A stretch of 38,710 nt of DNA from Nanobdellota archaeon. GTDB taxonomy: Archaea > Nanobdellota > Nanobdellia > Woesearchaeales > UBA11576. The stretch covers positions 1 through 38,710 of the forward strand of contig JAHJSS010000022.1 in NCBI GenBank assembly GCA_018830225.1, read 5' to 3'. Shown in pieces: positions 6,754 to 13,844 of this stretch. The position numbers were made by a program, and so were the translations under genes. The notes beneath the pieces are model-generated. The model made no database searches, had not been told where the DNA came from, and saw nothing but the letters and a program-made list of their open reading frames with translations. Within the stretch, counting starts at the first letter, position 1. The number at the start of each line of letters is the position of its first letter.

Positions 6754-7575
6754 TCACTCCTCTTTGCTCATCCTCTGCCATCGCTCGTGCTTTATGCCAA
6801 GCTTGTCAAGCATCTCGACTATCCTCTGCTTCTCTGCGCCGAGGCCTTTCCAGTCCAGCACCGCCATCTCGAACCTTTCGCCGTTCTTCTCGGCAGCCTG
6901 CTTGAGGAGTCTCTCGTCGAGCTGGTTGAGCAGGTGCTTCGGGCATATGTGCCCTGCTGCGTATTCTGTGTTGAGCATGATCTTGGTAGCGACCTGGTTG
7001 TAGTGCCCGCCGCCCAGGACGATGACGCTCTTGGATTTCTTCGCCGGGTTCATGACGATGTAGTTGACGACCTTTGCTATGACCTCTCCGGCGTCTTCCC
7101 TTTTCCATTCCTCTTCGCTGCTGCCGATCTCTATGAACATGCATGGCTTCTCAAGGTAAGGCCCGTGGTGCGTGCATTCCTGGATTATCTCGAACTCATC
7201 TCCTGCGTATGTGTTCGCTATCTTGTTGATGGCTTCTTTCATCACAGCTGGCAGCGCTGTGCAGAGCTTCCGGTCCTTGCCTCCTGTCTCTGCCTTTTCC
7301 CAGTTGCCCGGCACATGCACTGAGAATGACTTCTGCCCGGATGCTGCCTTGTGCCGCGTCGCGAAGATTATCCAGTCACCCTCGACTTCGGTGTCTATGC
7401 CTTCAGAATGTATTGTCTCAGAATCAATGGTGTACAGCTTGATGCCTTCTTTCATGTGCACAGGGTGACCGTGGAATGTCTCTGTGGTCTCCCTGAACCC
7501 GTGCAGCCCTGTGAGGATGCCCTTTATGTTCATCCCTGCGATATCCTTTGTGGATACTATGATTGAGGGTTTCAT
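6754..7575 (-). CDS. dtdA: D-aminoacyl-tRNA deacylase (DTD2/GEK1 type)
   Basis: DtdA hydrolyses D-amino acids from mischarged tRNA, protecting translation from D-residues. The 273-residue length fits the archaeal DTD2 family. The conserved motifs THHGP (around residue 139) and GGGHYN (around 193) are present, together with FIEIGSSEEEW, matching the two conserved histidine regions of DTD2/GEK1. The ATG at 7575 is chosen because a minus-strand TATA-like box (7597-7606) lies about 27 nt upstream; a TTG at 7587 is in frame. It stands alone, convergent with element A2. Confidence 0.9.
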   Translation of the reverse strand: MKPSIIVSTKDIAGMNIKGILTGLHGFRETTETFHGHPVHMKEGIKLYTIDSETIHSEGIDTEVEGDWIIFATRHKAASGQKSFSVHVPGNWEKAETGGKDRKLCTALPAVMKEAINKIANTYAGDEFEIIQECTHHGPYLEKPCMFIEIGSSEEEWKREDAGEVIAKVVNYIVMNPAKKSKSVIVLGGGHYNQVATKIMLNTEYAAGHICPKHLLNQLDERLLKQAAEKNGERFEMAVLDWKGLGAEKQRIVEMLDKLGIKHERWQRMSKEE

Positions 7576-7596
7576 ATCCCTGCCCAATTCTCATGT

Positions 7597-7606
7597 CTTT
7601 AAATGG
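7597..7606 (-). promoter_or_regulatory. TATA box of dtdA
   Basis: On the minus strand CATTTAAAGAC is centred about 27 nt before the ATG at 7575, consistent with a leaderless message. Confidence 0.5.
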
Positions 7607-7634
7607 TTTACGCTGTTGGAACAGCAAAACTTAT

Positions 7635-7721
7635 AAATAAGTAAATTAATAAGCATAAAAATAAGTAACTATAAAAAGAAACATTAATAAATAAGTATAT
7701 ATTAAAGTATGAAAATAAGTA
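7635..7721. repeat. array of AAATAAGTA iterons before the AbrB-like gene
   Basis: Perfect AAATAAGTA copies start at 7635, 7659, 7689 and 7713. Degenerate copies (TAATAAGCA at 7647, ATAAAAAGA at 7671, ATTAAAGTA at 7701) fall at the half-way points, so the phase is 12 bp with one 6-bp shift. The array overlaps the likely promoter (TATATATTA, 7695-7703). Because the next gene encodes a DNA-binding fold, an autoregulatory operator is the natural inference. Confidence 0.55.
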
Positions 7722-7744
7722 TAGATTTTCCGCGGGGATCCAAC

Positions 7745-7975
7745 ATGGTCACATTGAGACGCAAGATATACAGGCGCGGTTCGAGCTTCGAGACCACAGT
7801 ACCTATGCCGCTCCTGTTCGCGCTCGATCTTTCTAAGAGGCATGACATCCTGTTCAATTTCGACCAGCAGAGCAACCGTTGGTACGTTGAGTTCGAAGAG
7901 GCTGGGGAACCAAAAGAGGCAAAGGAAAAAGAGGCGGCAAAAAAAGGGGTCGGCAAAAAAAGAGGTGTGCGATGA
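7745..7975 (+). CDS. AbrB/SpoVT-like DNA-binding protein with basic tail
   Basis: The 76-residue protein carries a swapped-hairpin AbrB-like domain: LRRKIYRRGSSFETTVP, then a leucine-rich helix (LLFALDLSKRHDILF) and NFDQQSNRWYVEFEE. The last 25 residues are Lys/Glu-rich and unstructured. Such proteins bind DNA as dimers and serve as local repressors or chromatin factors. The ATG at 7745 has GGGGA seven bases upstream and leaves room for a promoter at 7695; an in-frame ATG at 7709 would add 12 residues. It overlaps the nuclease gene by four bases (ATGA), so the two are co-translated. Confidence 0.7.
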   Translation: MVTLRRKIYRRGSSFETTVPMPLLFALDLSKRHDILFNFDQQSNRWYVEFEEAGEPKEAKEKEAAKKGVGKKRGVR

Positions 7976-9243
7976 TGCAGCTTATCTTCCACGGTGGGGC
8001 GAGAGAAGTGGGCCGGAGTTGTATAGAGATAGCGACAGGCAGCAGGCGGCTCTTGCTCGACTGTGGATTGAAGCTGACAGAGCAGGACTCTGAGTACCCG
8101 ATAGGTTTCAGCTTCGTGAATGACATCGACGCGGTCTTCATAAGCCATGCCCATCTCGACCATACTGGTGCGCTCCCGCTTCTTGATCACAAGGGCATGG
8201 ATTGCCCGATCTTCGCGACAAAGTCGACCAAGGCCATCACGCGGATACTGCTCAAGGACGCGTTCAAGATAGGCAGGATAAACCACCAGCACCTCGGCTA
8301 TGAGGAACTGGACATAAGGGAGGTCCTGTCCTGCATGAGCCGCGTCAAGGTGGACACCAAGGGTAATTTGGACGGCATCTCATACGAGTATTTCGACGCA
8401 GGCCACATACCTGGCTCTGCATCGGTGTTCCTCAATGTCGACGGCACCACATTCCTCTACACAGGGGACATCAACAACTCAGAGACGCGCCTGCAACATG
8501 CTGCCGAGACAGGTTTCCCTGAGGTGGACGTGCTGATCTGCGAATCGACATACGGTGACAGGGAGCATCCTGACAGGATGAAGACAGAGGAGGAGTTCCT
8601 TGACAGTGTCGAGGCCGCGCTGAAGGCCGGCGGGTCTGTCATGGTCCCTGTGTTCGCTGTCGGGAGATCGCAGGAGATTCTCATGGTCCTCGCGAGGAGG
8701 AAGTTCACAGCCCCTATATACCTGGACGGCATGAGCATAGAAGTCACGAACCTGGTCCTAGACAACCCTGATGAGATAAAGGACGCGAAGTCACTGTCTG
8801 CGGCCCTCAAGAGGGTGAAGCTGGTGAAGAGTAACGCTGACCGGATGGGCGCAATAAGGAAGCAGTCCATCATAGTCACGACATCAGGCATGCTGACCGG
8901 CGGGCCCATAATGCACTACATGAAGTATCTAACCAACGACCCGAAGAATGCCATACTGCTGACAGGCTACCAGGCAGAGTACACGAACGGCAGGCTCCTG
9001 CTCGAGAAGGGGCAGGTCTTCATCGACGGCGTGAAGAAGAATGTCAAGTGTAAGGTGAGGCAGTTCGACTTTTCCGCCCATGCGGGAATGTCCCAGCTCA
9101 AGGCGCTCGTTAGGGCTGTTAAGCCGAAGAAGGTGTTTTTTGTCCATGGTGAAGAGCCTTCGGTGCTGAAGATGCACGAATGGGCTGAGGCCCTGGGCAT
9201 GGAGTCTTATGCTCCGGGATTGGGTGACGTGATAGATGTCTGA
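7972..9243 (+). CDS. beta-CASP metallo-beta-lactamase ribonuclease (aCPSF2-like)
   Basis: This is a CPSF73/RNase J-like RNA nuclease of 423 residues. The metallo-beta-lactamase motifs are complete: HAHLDH at 59-64, AGHIPGS with the next histidine at 145, and TGDIN with D166. The beta-CASP region includes ESTYGDREH, the Ser/Gly-rich TTSGMLTGGP segment, DFSAHAG and the last metal histidine in VHGE. No KH domains precede the catalytic part, unlike aCPSF1, so it corresponds to the short aCPSF2 class. The role inferred from the family is 5'-3' exonuclease or endonuclease activity in mRNA turnover and 3' end formation. It shares an ATGA overlap with the AbrB-like gene. Confidence 0.88.
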   Translation: MMQLIFHGGAREVGRSCIEIATGSRRLLLDCGLKLTEQDSEYPIGFSFVNDIDAVFISHAHLDHTGALPLLDHKGMDCPIFATKSTKAITRILLKDAFKIGRINHQHLGYEELDIREVLSCMSRVKVDTKGNLDGISYEYFDAGHIPGSASVFLNVDGTTFLYTGDINNSETRLQHAAETGFPEVDVLICESTYGDREHPDRMKTEEEFLDSVEAALKAGGSVMVPVFAVGRSQEILMVLARRKFTAPIYLDGMSIEVTNLVLDNPDEIKDAKSLSAALKRVKLVKSNADRMGAIRKQSIIVTTSGMLTGGPIMHYMKYLTNDPKNAILLTGYQAEYTNGRLLLEKGQVFIDGVKKNVKCKVRQFDFSAHAGMSQLKALVRAVKPKKVFFVHGEEPSVLKMHEWAEALGMESYAPGLGDVIDV

Positions 9244-9280
9244 CAGTAAGACTGCTGTTGTGTCAAAAAAGGTGATATGA

Positions 9281-9631
9281 TTGAAACTGAAACTGCATGA
9301 TGCGATCGGGAGCCTCGATTATACAGACCTTGTGGACCTTCATGAGGACCTGAAGGAAGGAGGCCACAGCCTCCGGAGCATGGTCGAGAAGAAGATAGTG
9401 GATAAGGAGAAGGAGCAGGGCAAGCAATGCTGTGTCTGCAATTCAGAGATCGATGTCCACTCGACGAACAATTTCACATTGCTGCTCGGCCCAGAAGGAC
9501 TTCGCCGCAAGGCATGCTTCTGCGCCATAGACTGCATGAAGTATTTCATCGACGGGCTGGAGAAGCGGAAAGAGGCGCTGAAGAAGAAGGCTGCCTGGCA
9601 GGAAGACGGGGGCGGGATGAAAGATGCGTAG
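9281..9631 (+). CDS. Cys-rich putative zinc-binding protein
   Basis: The 116-residue protein is not recognised. An N-terminal helical part (residues 1-47) is followed by CCVC at 50-53 and, after 25 residues, CFCAIDC at 79-85, enough to bind one structural zinc. The C-terminus is Lys-rich. The start is a TTG with GGTGAT five to ten bases upstream; the neighbouring ATG at 9277 is in another frame and stops at once. It follows the nuclease by 37 nt and overlaps the next gene by eight bases, so the three probably share one transcript. Confidence 0.68.
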   Translation: MKLKLHDAIGSLDYTDLVDLHEDLKEGGHSLRSMVEKKIVDKEKEQGKQCCVCNSEIDVHSTNNFTLLLGPEGLRRKACFCAIDCMKYFIDGLEKRKEALKKKAAWQEDGGGMKDA

Positions 9632-10064
9632 GATGATGATGCTCCTGGTCCTTGCGCTTGTCGCGCCTGCTTTTTTCGTGGCAGGCTGCTCCATAACAGG
9701 GAGGACTGCTGAGGTCATGGATGAGGAGATAGTCGGGTGCTCGCTCAACACAAGGATAGGTTTCCTGGAGATGAATGGTGATGCTCAGGCGTGCTACAGG
9801 GATACAGGCATATATTTCGTGATCGAGAATCTCGGGAGCAACAGGATATCTGGCCTGAGCGTGAGGCTCGAGTCAGACTATGACCTGACCATGGTCATCA
9901 AGGGCTCGGCAGTCCCTGGTGAGACTGTCCAGCAGAGCCTGAACTTCGGAAGCCAGGCGCTCACTGGTGTGAGGTCATTGACTGTCTACCCTCTTGTTGG
10001 TAGCGCCGAGGAGAAGAGCATCTGCCAGGGCGCAGGCATAACAGTCGCGCTTGAGAGGTGCTGA
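9624..10064 (+). CDS. small predicted lipoprotein
   Basis: A signal peptide of about 21 residues with a lipobox (VAGC, Cys22) is followed by a 124-residue extracytoplasmic domain, probably beta-rich, with cysteines at about 39, 57, 134 and 146. The domain contains an IYFVIENLGSNRISGL segment like the immunoglobulin-type or CARDB-like folds common in archaeal surface proteins; this is a weak resemblance. Its start overlaps the preceding gene. The stop codon abuts structured element A3. Confidence 0.68.
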   Translation: MRRMMMLLVLALVAPAFFVAGCSITGRTAEVMDEEIVGCSLNTRIGFLEMNGDAQACYRDTGIYFVIENLGSNRISGLSVRLESDYDLTMVIKGSAVPGETVQQSLNFGSQALTGVRSLTVYPLVGSAEEKSICQGAGITVALERC

Positions 10065-10069
10065 TTCGG

Positions 10070-10329
10070 AGGCTGCGGTGAAAATGTAGCCACCGCCTTT
10101 TGCGAGGCCCAACGCTGAAAGAAGCGAGGGCGTCGCGGGGGATGCCTCCGAGCGGAGTGAGCGAGGCACCAAAGCGCTTGCCGCTTTGAGTGCCCCCTGC
10201 GGGGAGGCAGCCCACTCAGTAAATGGTTGCTGGCCGAGCCTGGCGGTGCTCGCGAGCGGAGCGAACGCGAGCCTTCCACCGCAGTGGAATTGGCCGACGA
10301 GCGAAGCGAGGAGATTTTCACCGGAGCCT
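10070..10329. repeat. structured intergenic element, family A copy 3
   Basis: AGGCT and CGGTGAAAAT (10070-10085) pair with ATTTTCACCG and AGCCT (10314-10329), with one mismatch between the two blocks. Inside, AATGTAGCCACCGCC faces CCACCGCAGTGG, and GGGGGATGCC at 10137-10146 takes the family motif position. Extra hairpins are present, such as CTCGCG/CGCGAG near 10250 and CCCC/GGGG around 10194-10204. A diverged direct repeat (CTGATTCGGAGG at 10061, CTGACTCAGGGG at 10328) brackets it. This element fills most of the 351-base gap; no gene is supported. Confidence 0.55.
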
Positions 10330-10342
10330 GACTCAGGGGAAT

Positions 10343-10353
10343 GATTTATAAAT
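10343..10353 (+). promoter_or_regulatory. TATA box of the membrane-protein/calcium operon
   Basis: GATTTATAAAT lies about 68 nt upstream of the ATG at 10416. Transcription would start near 10375 and include the GAAGGTGAT ribosome binding site before the start codon. Confidence 0.5.
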
Positions 10354-10415
10354 GAGGAGGTATTGGACGCCCTTAAGGGTGTGTTTGGCAATACGTTTTT
10401 TGTGAAGGTGATTTC

Positions 10416-12089
10416 ATGGTAAAAAGAGGTGAAGTTAAAGTCAGTGCCAGTCATGGGCTCGGACCGAAGAAGGCCGATAAAAAGGCCGGAAAGAAGGCCG
10501 CAAATAAGGCCAAGCTGAAGAAGCAGGCCAGGCGCAAGGTTTCTGTCTCTGCTGCCATCACAAGGGATGAGGCTGCTGAGGTCAAGGCTGCCGCGAGGGT
10601 CCTTGAGAGGGAGGAGCGTGTCATAAAGAAGGAGGTCCGCTTCATACTGAGCCCTGAGGAGTTCCATGTGGTGACTTTCGTCTCCTCTTTGATAATTCTC
10701 TCGTTCCTGTTCGCATCGATGAGCCTTGTGTTCTATGCAGTGCTGACCATCGCCGCTCTGCTCTTCGCCCATTTCCTGAAGGAGCATCACAGGCCTCATG
10801 ATGTTCTCACGATACTGGGTGTGTTCTTCCTCCCGCTTGCGGTGACGCTGGCCGCTTTCAGGGACTGGCTTGTATTGCTCCTGCTGGCGATCTATGTCAT
10901 CTCGGCGATATCGACTGTCATAATCTATTACCATCACAAGAAGGCTCACGCCCTGCTGAAGATAATGTGGCAGGTCACCTACTCCCGCGTCGTCGCAGTG
11001 ACTCTTGCGCTCCTGCTGGCGTGCATCCTGCCATTGTTGGTATTCCCTGACGCGTTCCTCAGCGTCTTCGAGCTGATATTCCTGTTTGTGATGCCGGTGG
11101 CGTTCCTGTTCTTCTTCGCGTCGAAGTTCCTGTACATATATTTCTTCGACCGCGTGCACATCCGCTCTGACTTCCTCAGGAGCCTGCGGCACACTGTGAT
11201 ATATACCCTTGTCTTTGTGGTTCTGCTCATGTGCGTGTATTCGTTGTTTGCGGTCGGCTTCTACAACTCAAGGGCTGAGTTTCACAAGGGATACCTCGAC
11301 AAGGCGCTCATCGACGTCTCGAACATCGAGAAGGTCGTGGCCAGGAACCCTGAGATACAGCGGCTGATGGTCACGGATGACCTGCTTGCGCTTGCCGCTG
11401 ACCTGCGTGGGGATATATCTGTCGAGAAGAGCATGGCAGATGAGAGGACAATATCATTTGCAGACATACTTGACGACTCTTACTTCATCACTACAAGCGA
11501 CGCAGTCTTGAATACTATCCGGTTCACTGTCTTGAATTTCGAGCTTCTTGAGTTGAAGTCAGATATTGTCGACTGGACTGGCAATCTGACAGAGACTGCA
11601 AATAAGAACATGACTTTCCCTGACGGCAGCAGCACTCTTGAGGAGTACACCGCAGACCTTAATGCCTATGTTGAGGAGGGGTTTGTCGACTTCTCGCAGA
11701 ACCCTGACGTGATTGACCTGGTCGCGAAGCTGAACGACCCTTCAGCCACTTATTCATATTTCGAGGGGGAGGGTTTCTTCTATTGGTTCGCGAAGAACGT
11801 GCGCCTTGATTTTGTCTATGATTCCGGGTCGATATTCGGCAGGCAGATGTCCATAGTGATCAGGCACTCAGAGCCTTTCAGGCAGATGGCGCGCCTATAC
11901 ATCAACATCATCATATTCACGAACAACGAGCGAGCGTCCCCGTCAAGCATCAGGCGCCTATACATGGACAGGGAGTCTGACCTTCTTCCGGTGAGCAGCG
12001 CGGTGAGGTACAGCATCATCAAGGATGATATGGACAAACGCGCTGATAGTTTGAGAAGAGCCGGCAAGATAAGATTTGAGGTCGATTGA
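10416..12089 (+). CDS. multi-pass membrane protein, paralog 1, function unknown
   Basis: The 557-residue protein begins with an 85-residue Lys/Ala-rich cytosolic segment, then has about seven to eight hydrophobic spans (residues 88-290), then a roughly 265-residue hydrophilic domain. The region ASKFLYIYFFDRVH before the last span is shared with the next gene (TKFLYLSFFDRGH), and so is a C-terminal RYSIIKDD-like segment. GAAGGTGAT precedes the ATG. It is the first gene of an apparent operon with its paralog, a calcium ATPase and a cation exchanger. No known family is recognised; the context suggests a cell-envelope or ion-related role, which is inference. Confidence 0.72.
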   Translation: MVKRGEVKVSASHGLGPKKADKKAGKKAANKAKLKKQARRKVSVSAAITRDEAAEVKAAARVLEREERVIKKEVRFILSPEEFHVVTFVSSLIILSFLFASMSLVFYAVLTIAALLFAHFLKEHHRPHDVLTILGVFFLPLAVTLAAFRDWLVLLLLAIYVISAISTVIIYYHHKKAHALLKIMWQVTYSRVVAVTLALLLACILPLLVFPDAFLSVFELIFLFVMPVAFLFFFASKFLYIYFFDRVHIRSDFLRSLRHTVIYTLVFVVLLMCVYSLFAVGFYNSRAEFHKGYLDKALIDVSNIEKVVARNPEIQRLMVTDDLLALAADLRGDISVEKSMADERTISFADILDDSYFITTSDAVLNTIRFTVLNFELLELKSDIVDWTGNLTETANKNMTFPDGSSTLEEYTADLNAYVEEGFVDFSQNPDVIDLVAKLNDPSATYSYFEGEGFFYWFAKNVRLDFVYDSGSIFGRQMSIVIRHSEPFRQMARLYINIIIFTNNERASPSSIRRLYMDRESDLLPVSSAVRYSIIKDDMDKRADSLRRAGKIRFEVD

Positions 12090-12093
12090 GGAC

Positions 12094-13839
12094 ATGGCAA
12101 GAAAAAAACCCAATAAGGCTGCAACTGCCGGTGCAAAGGCTGAGAAAAGGTCTGTTTCAAGGTCCAGGCTTGACGATGAACTGAAGAATGTAGAGGCAGA
12201 GATAGGCAGGTACAAGAGGGATGTCGAGCTGCCTCCCCCGGATATAGTCCCTGTTCCGGTGGTCTCTGCAGAGAAGGTTGAGGAGAAGATAAAGGAAGAG
12301 GTGCGGGTCTTCGAGAAGGAGGCTTTCTTCAGCAGTGGGAGGCTGAAGGGTGTGGGTCACATAGGCTTCTATTTCATCTCTTCGCTCATCTGCTTCGCAG
12401 TGCTTGCCTTCCTTTTCGGGAGCTGGGAGAGCTTTGTGTTCTATCTCGCTTTCGGGATATTCCTGTGGTGGTGGTCCCACCAATTCCATCTCTCCAGGTC
12501 TGGGGTCCTGAAGCCGTTCATCTCGCTTGGTGCACTTGTCATCCTGCTCTACATCTCGCACTGGTTCTTCAACGAGCTTCTCAGCCTTCTGATGGCTGTG
12601 CTCTACGCGCTCTCGTTTGTCATAGCAGGGGTGCTGTATTTCTATCACTTCAAGAGGGAGCTCTCAGAGGAGATACATAGGTCATTCCCCCATACGTTCC
12701 TTGTCATGTTCTACACTCATGTGATTGCGTTCACAGTGGCTTCGGTGGTCGCTTTCCTTCTGCCGAAGATATTCCTGTCTGACTCATTTGTCAGTGTCAC
12801 CTACCTGATATTGACGTGGTTGCTGCCTGTCCTTCTTGTGTATTTCTTCCTGACCAAGTTCCTCTACCTGAGTTTCTTCGACAGGGGGCACGCGGGCAGG
12901 GACATCAGGAAAGGGCTTGTCCACGCGCTGATCTATTCTGCGGCCTTCATCGCGCTCATCGTCCTCGCCTACCTGCTGACTGCGATGCAGTTCTCTGTGA
13001 TGGAGAGGGCAGGCTATGATGAGTCTTTCAGCGACGTCTTCACAGTGCTGCAGAACATCAAGCCAGAGATAGACAAGACCCAGTTTGATTATGGGGATGT
13101 GGAGATGGTCAAGTTACCTGTCTCGCAGCAGATCATCGGCATGGCTGATGCGTTGAACAGGAACGCGACCGAGGTCAGGGCCTCCCTGGAAAGGTCTGCT
13201 TTCTCTGCAGGGGACTACTTCTCTGACTATTATTTTACGGTCTTGTCCAGGAACAGGATGTCACTGGCCAGCATTTCGGTGGCAGCATCAGATATGGATG
13301 ATGTCAAGTCAGACCTGCTGAGGGAGTATTCCCGGCTGAAGAGGATGGAGGCTGCAGGAGAGTTCGACGACGGAACGACCGGCCTGGAGCAGCATTATCA
13401 TGTGCTCTCTGATTATGTCGCCAACGCTAGGGCTTCCTACAGCAGACCTGCTGAGTTCATCAGCCTGAGGAAGAGGATTGCTGAATATCCAGGATCTTAT
13501 TCAGGGCTTCTGGCCGACGGCGAACTGATCGGCTTCAACCTTGTGTACGACACTGACATGTCTGTCTTCCTGGCAGGGAAGTCCTGTTTCAGCAGGGGAT
13601 TCTACGACATGATATACCACACCAGGCTGTTCAGGGACATCATGCTGATGTCGTCCGAGACCATCATGTTCCAGGTTGAGGAGTTCATGGACCCACAGCC
13701 GGTAAGCGCTTTGTACGCTGCGGCCCCTGACGAGCCTTTGCAGAGCAAGGTGCTCAGGTACAGGATAATCAAGTCGAATGTCGACGCTACGCTTTCATTG
13801 TCTGCTGGCGCGCTGCCTGCTGATTTATTGGGGTTGTGA
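12094..13839 (+). CDS. multi-pass membrane protein, paralog 2, function unknown
   Basis: The 581-residue protein repeats the plan of the upstream gene: a basic N-terminus (MARKKPNKAATAGAK), a conserved linker (EEVRVFEKEAFF), about eight hydrophobic spans, then a 270-residue soluble domain ending near RYRIIKSNVDA. Sequence identity to the paralog is low except around FFDRxH and the distal motif, so the duplication is old or strongly diverged. The start is the ATG at 12094 with TGAGG upstream; a TTG at 12076 inside the preceding gene is less likely. Its stop overlaps the upstream region of the ATPase start, indicating tight coupling. Confidence 0.72.
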   Translation: MARKKPNKAATAGAKAEKRSVSRSRLDDELKNVEAEIGRYKRDVELPPPDIVPVPVVSAEKVEEKIKEEVRVFEKEAFFSSGRLKGVGHIGFYFISSLICFAVLAFLFGSWESFVFYLAFGIFLWWWSHQFHLSRSGVLKPFISLGALVILLYISHWFFNELLSLLMAVLYALSFVIAGVLYFYHFKRELSEEIHRSFPHTFLVMFYTHVIAFTVASVVAFLLPKIFLSDSFVSVTYLILTWLLPVLLVYFFLTKFLYLSFFDRGHAGRDIRKGLVHALIYSAAFIALIVLAYLLTAMQFSVMERAGYDESFSDVFTVLQNIKPEIDKTQFDYGDVEMVKLPVSQQIIGMADALNRNATEVRASLERSAFSAGDYFSDYYFTVLSRNRMSLASISVAASDMDDVKSDLLREYSRLKRMEAAGEFDDGTTGLEQHYHVLSDYVANARASYSRPAEFISLRKRIAEYPGSYSGLLADGELIGFNLVYDTDMSVFLAGKSCFSRGFYDMIYHTRLFRDIMLMSSETIMFQVEEFMDPQPVSALYAAAPDEPLQSKVLRYRIIKSNVDATLSLSAGALPADLLGL

Positions 13840-13844
13840 GGAAT

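Noticed and set aside
6559-7323. A 254-codon plus-strand open frame across element A2 and dtdA
   Set aside because: It starts inside the structured element and is opposite dtdA, whose motifs are unmistakable.
9975-11192. A 405-codon open frame on the minus strand, opposite the first membrane paralog and element A3
   Set aside because: It is antisense to a well-supported membrane protein with a ribosome binding site, and the product is low-complexity and His/Gln/Arg-rich, typical of the complement of a GC-rich gene.
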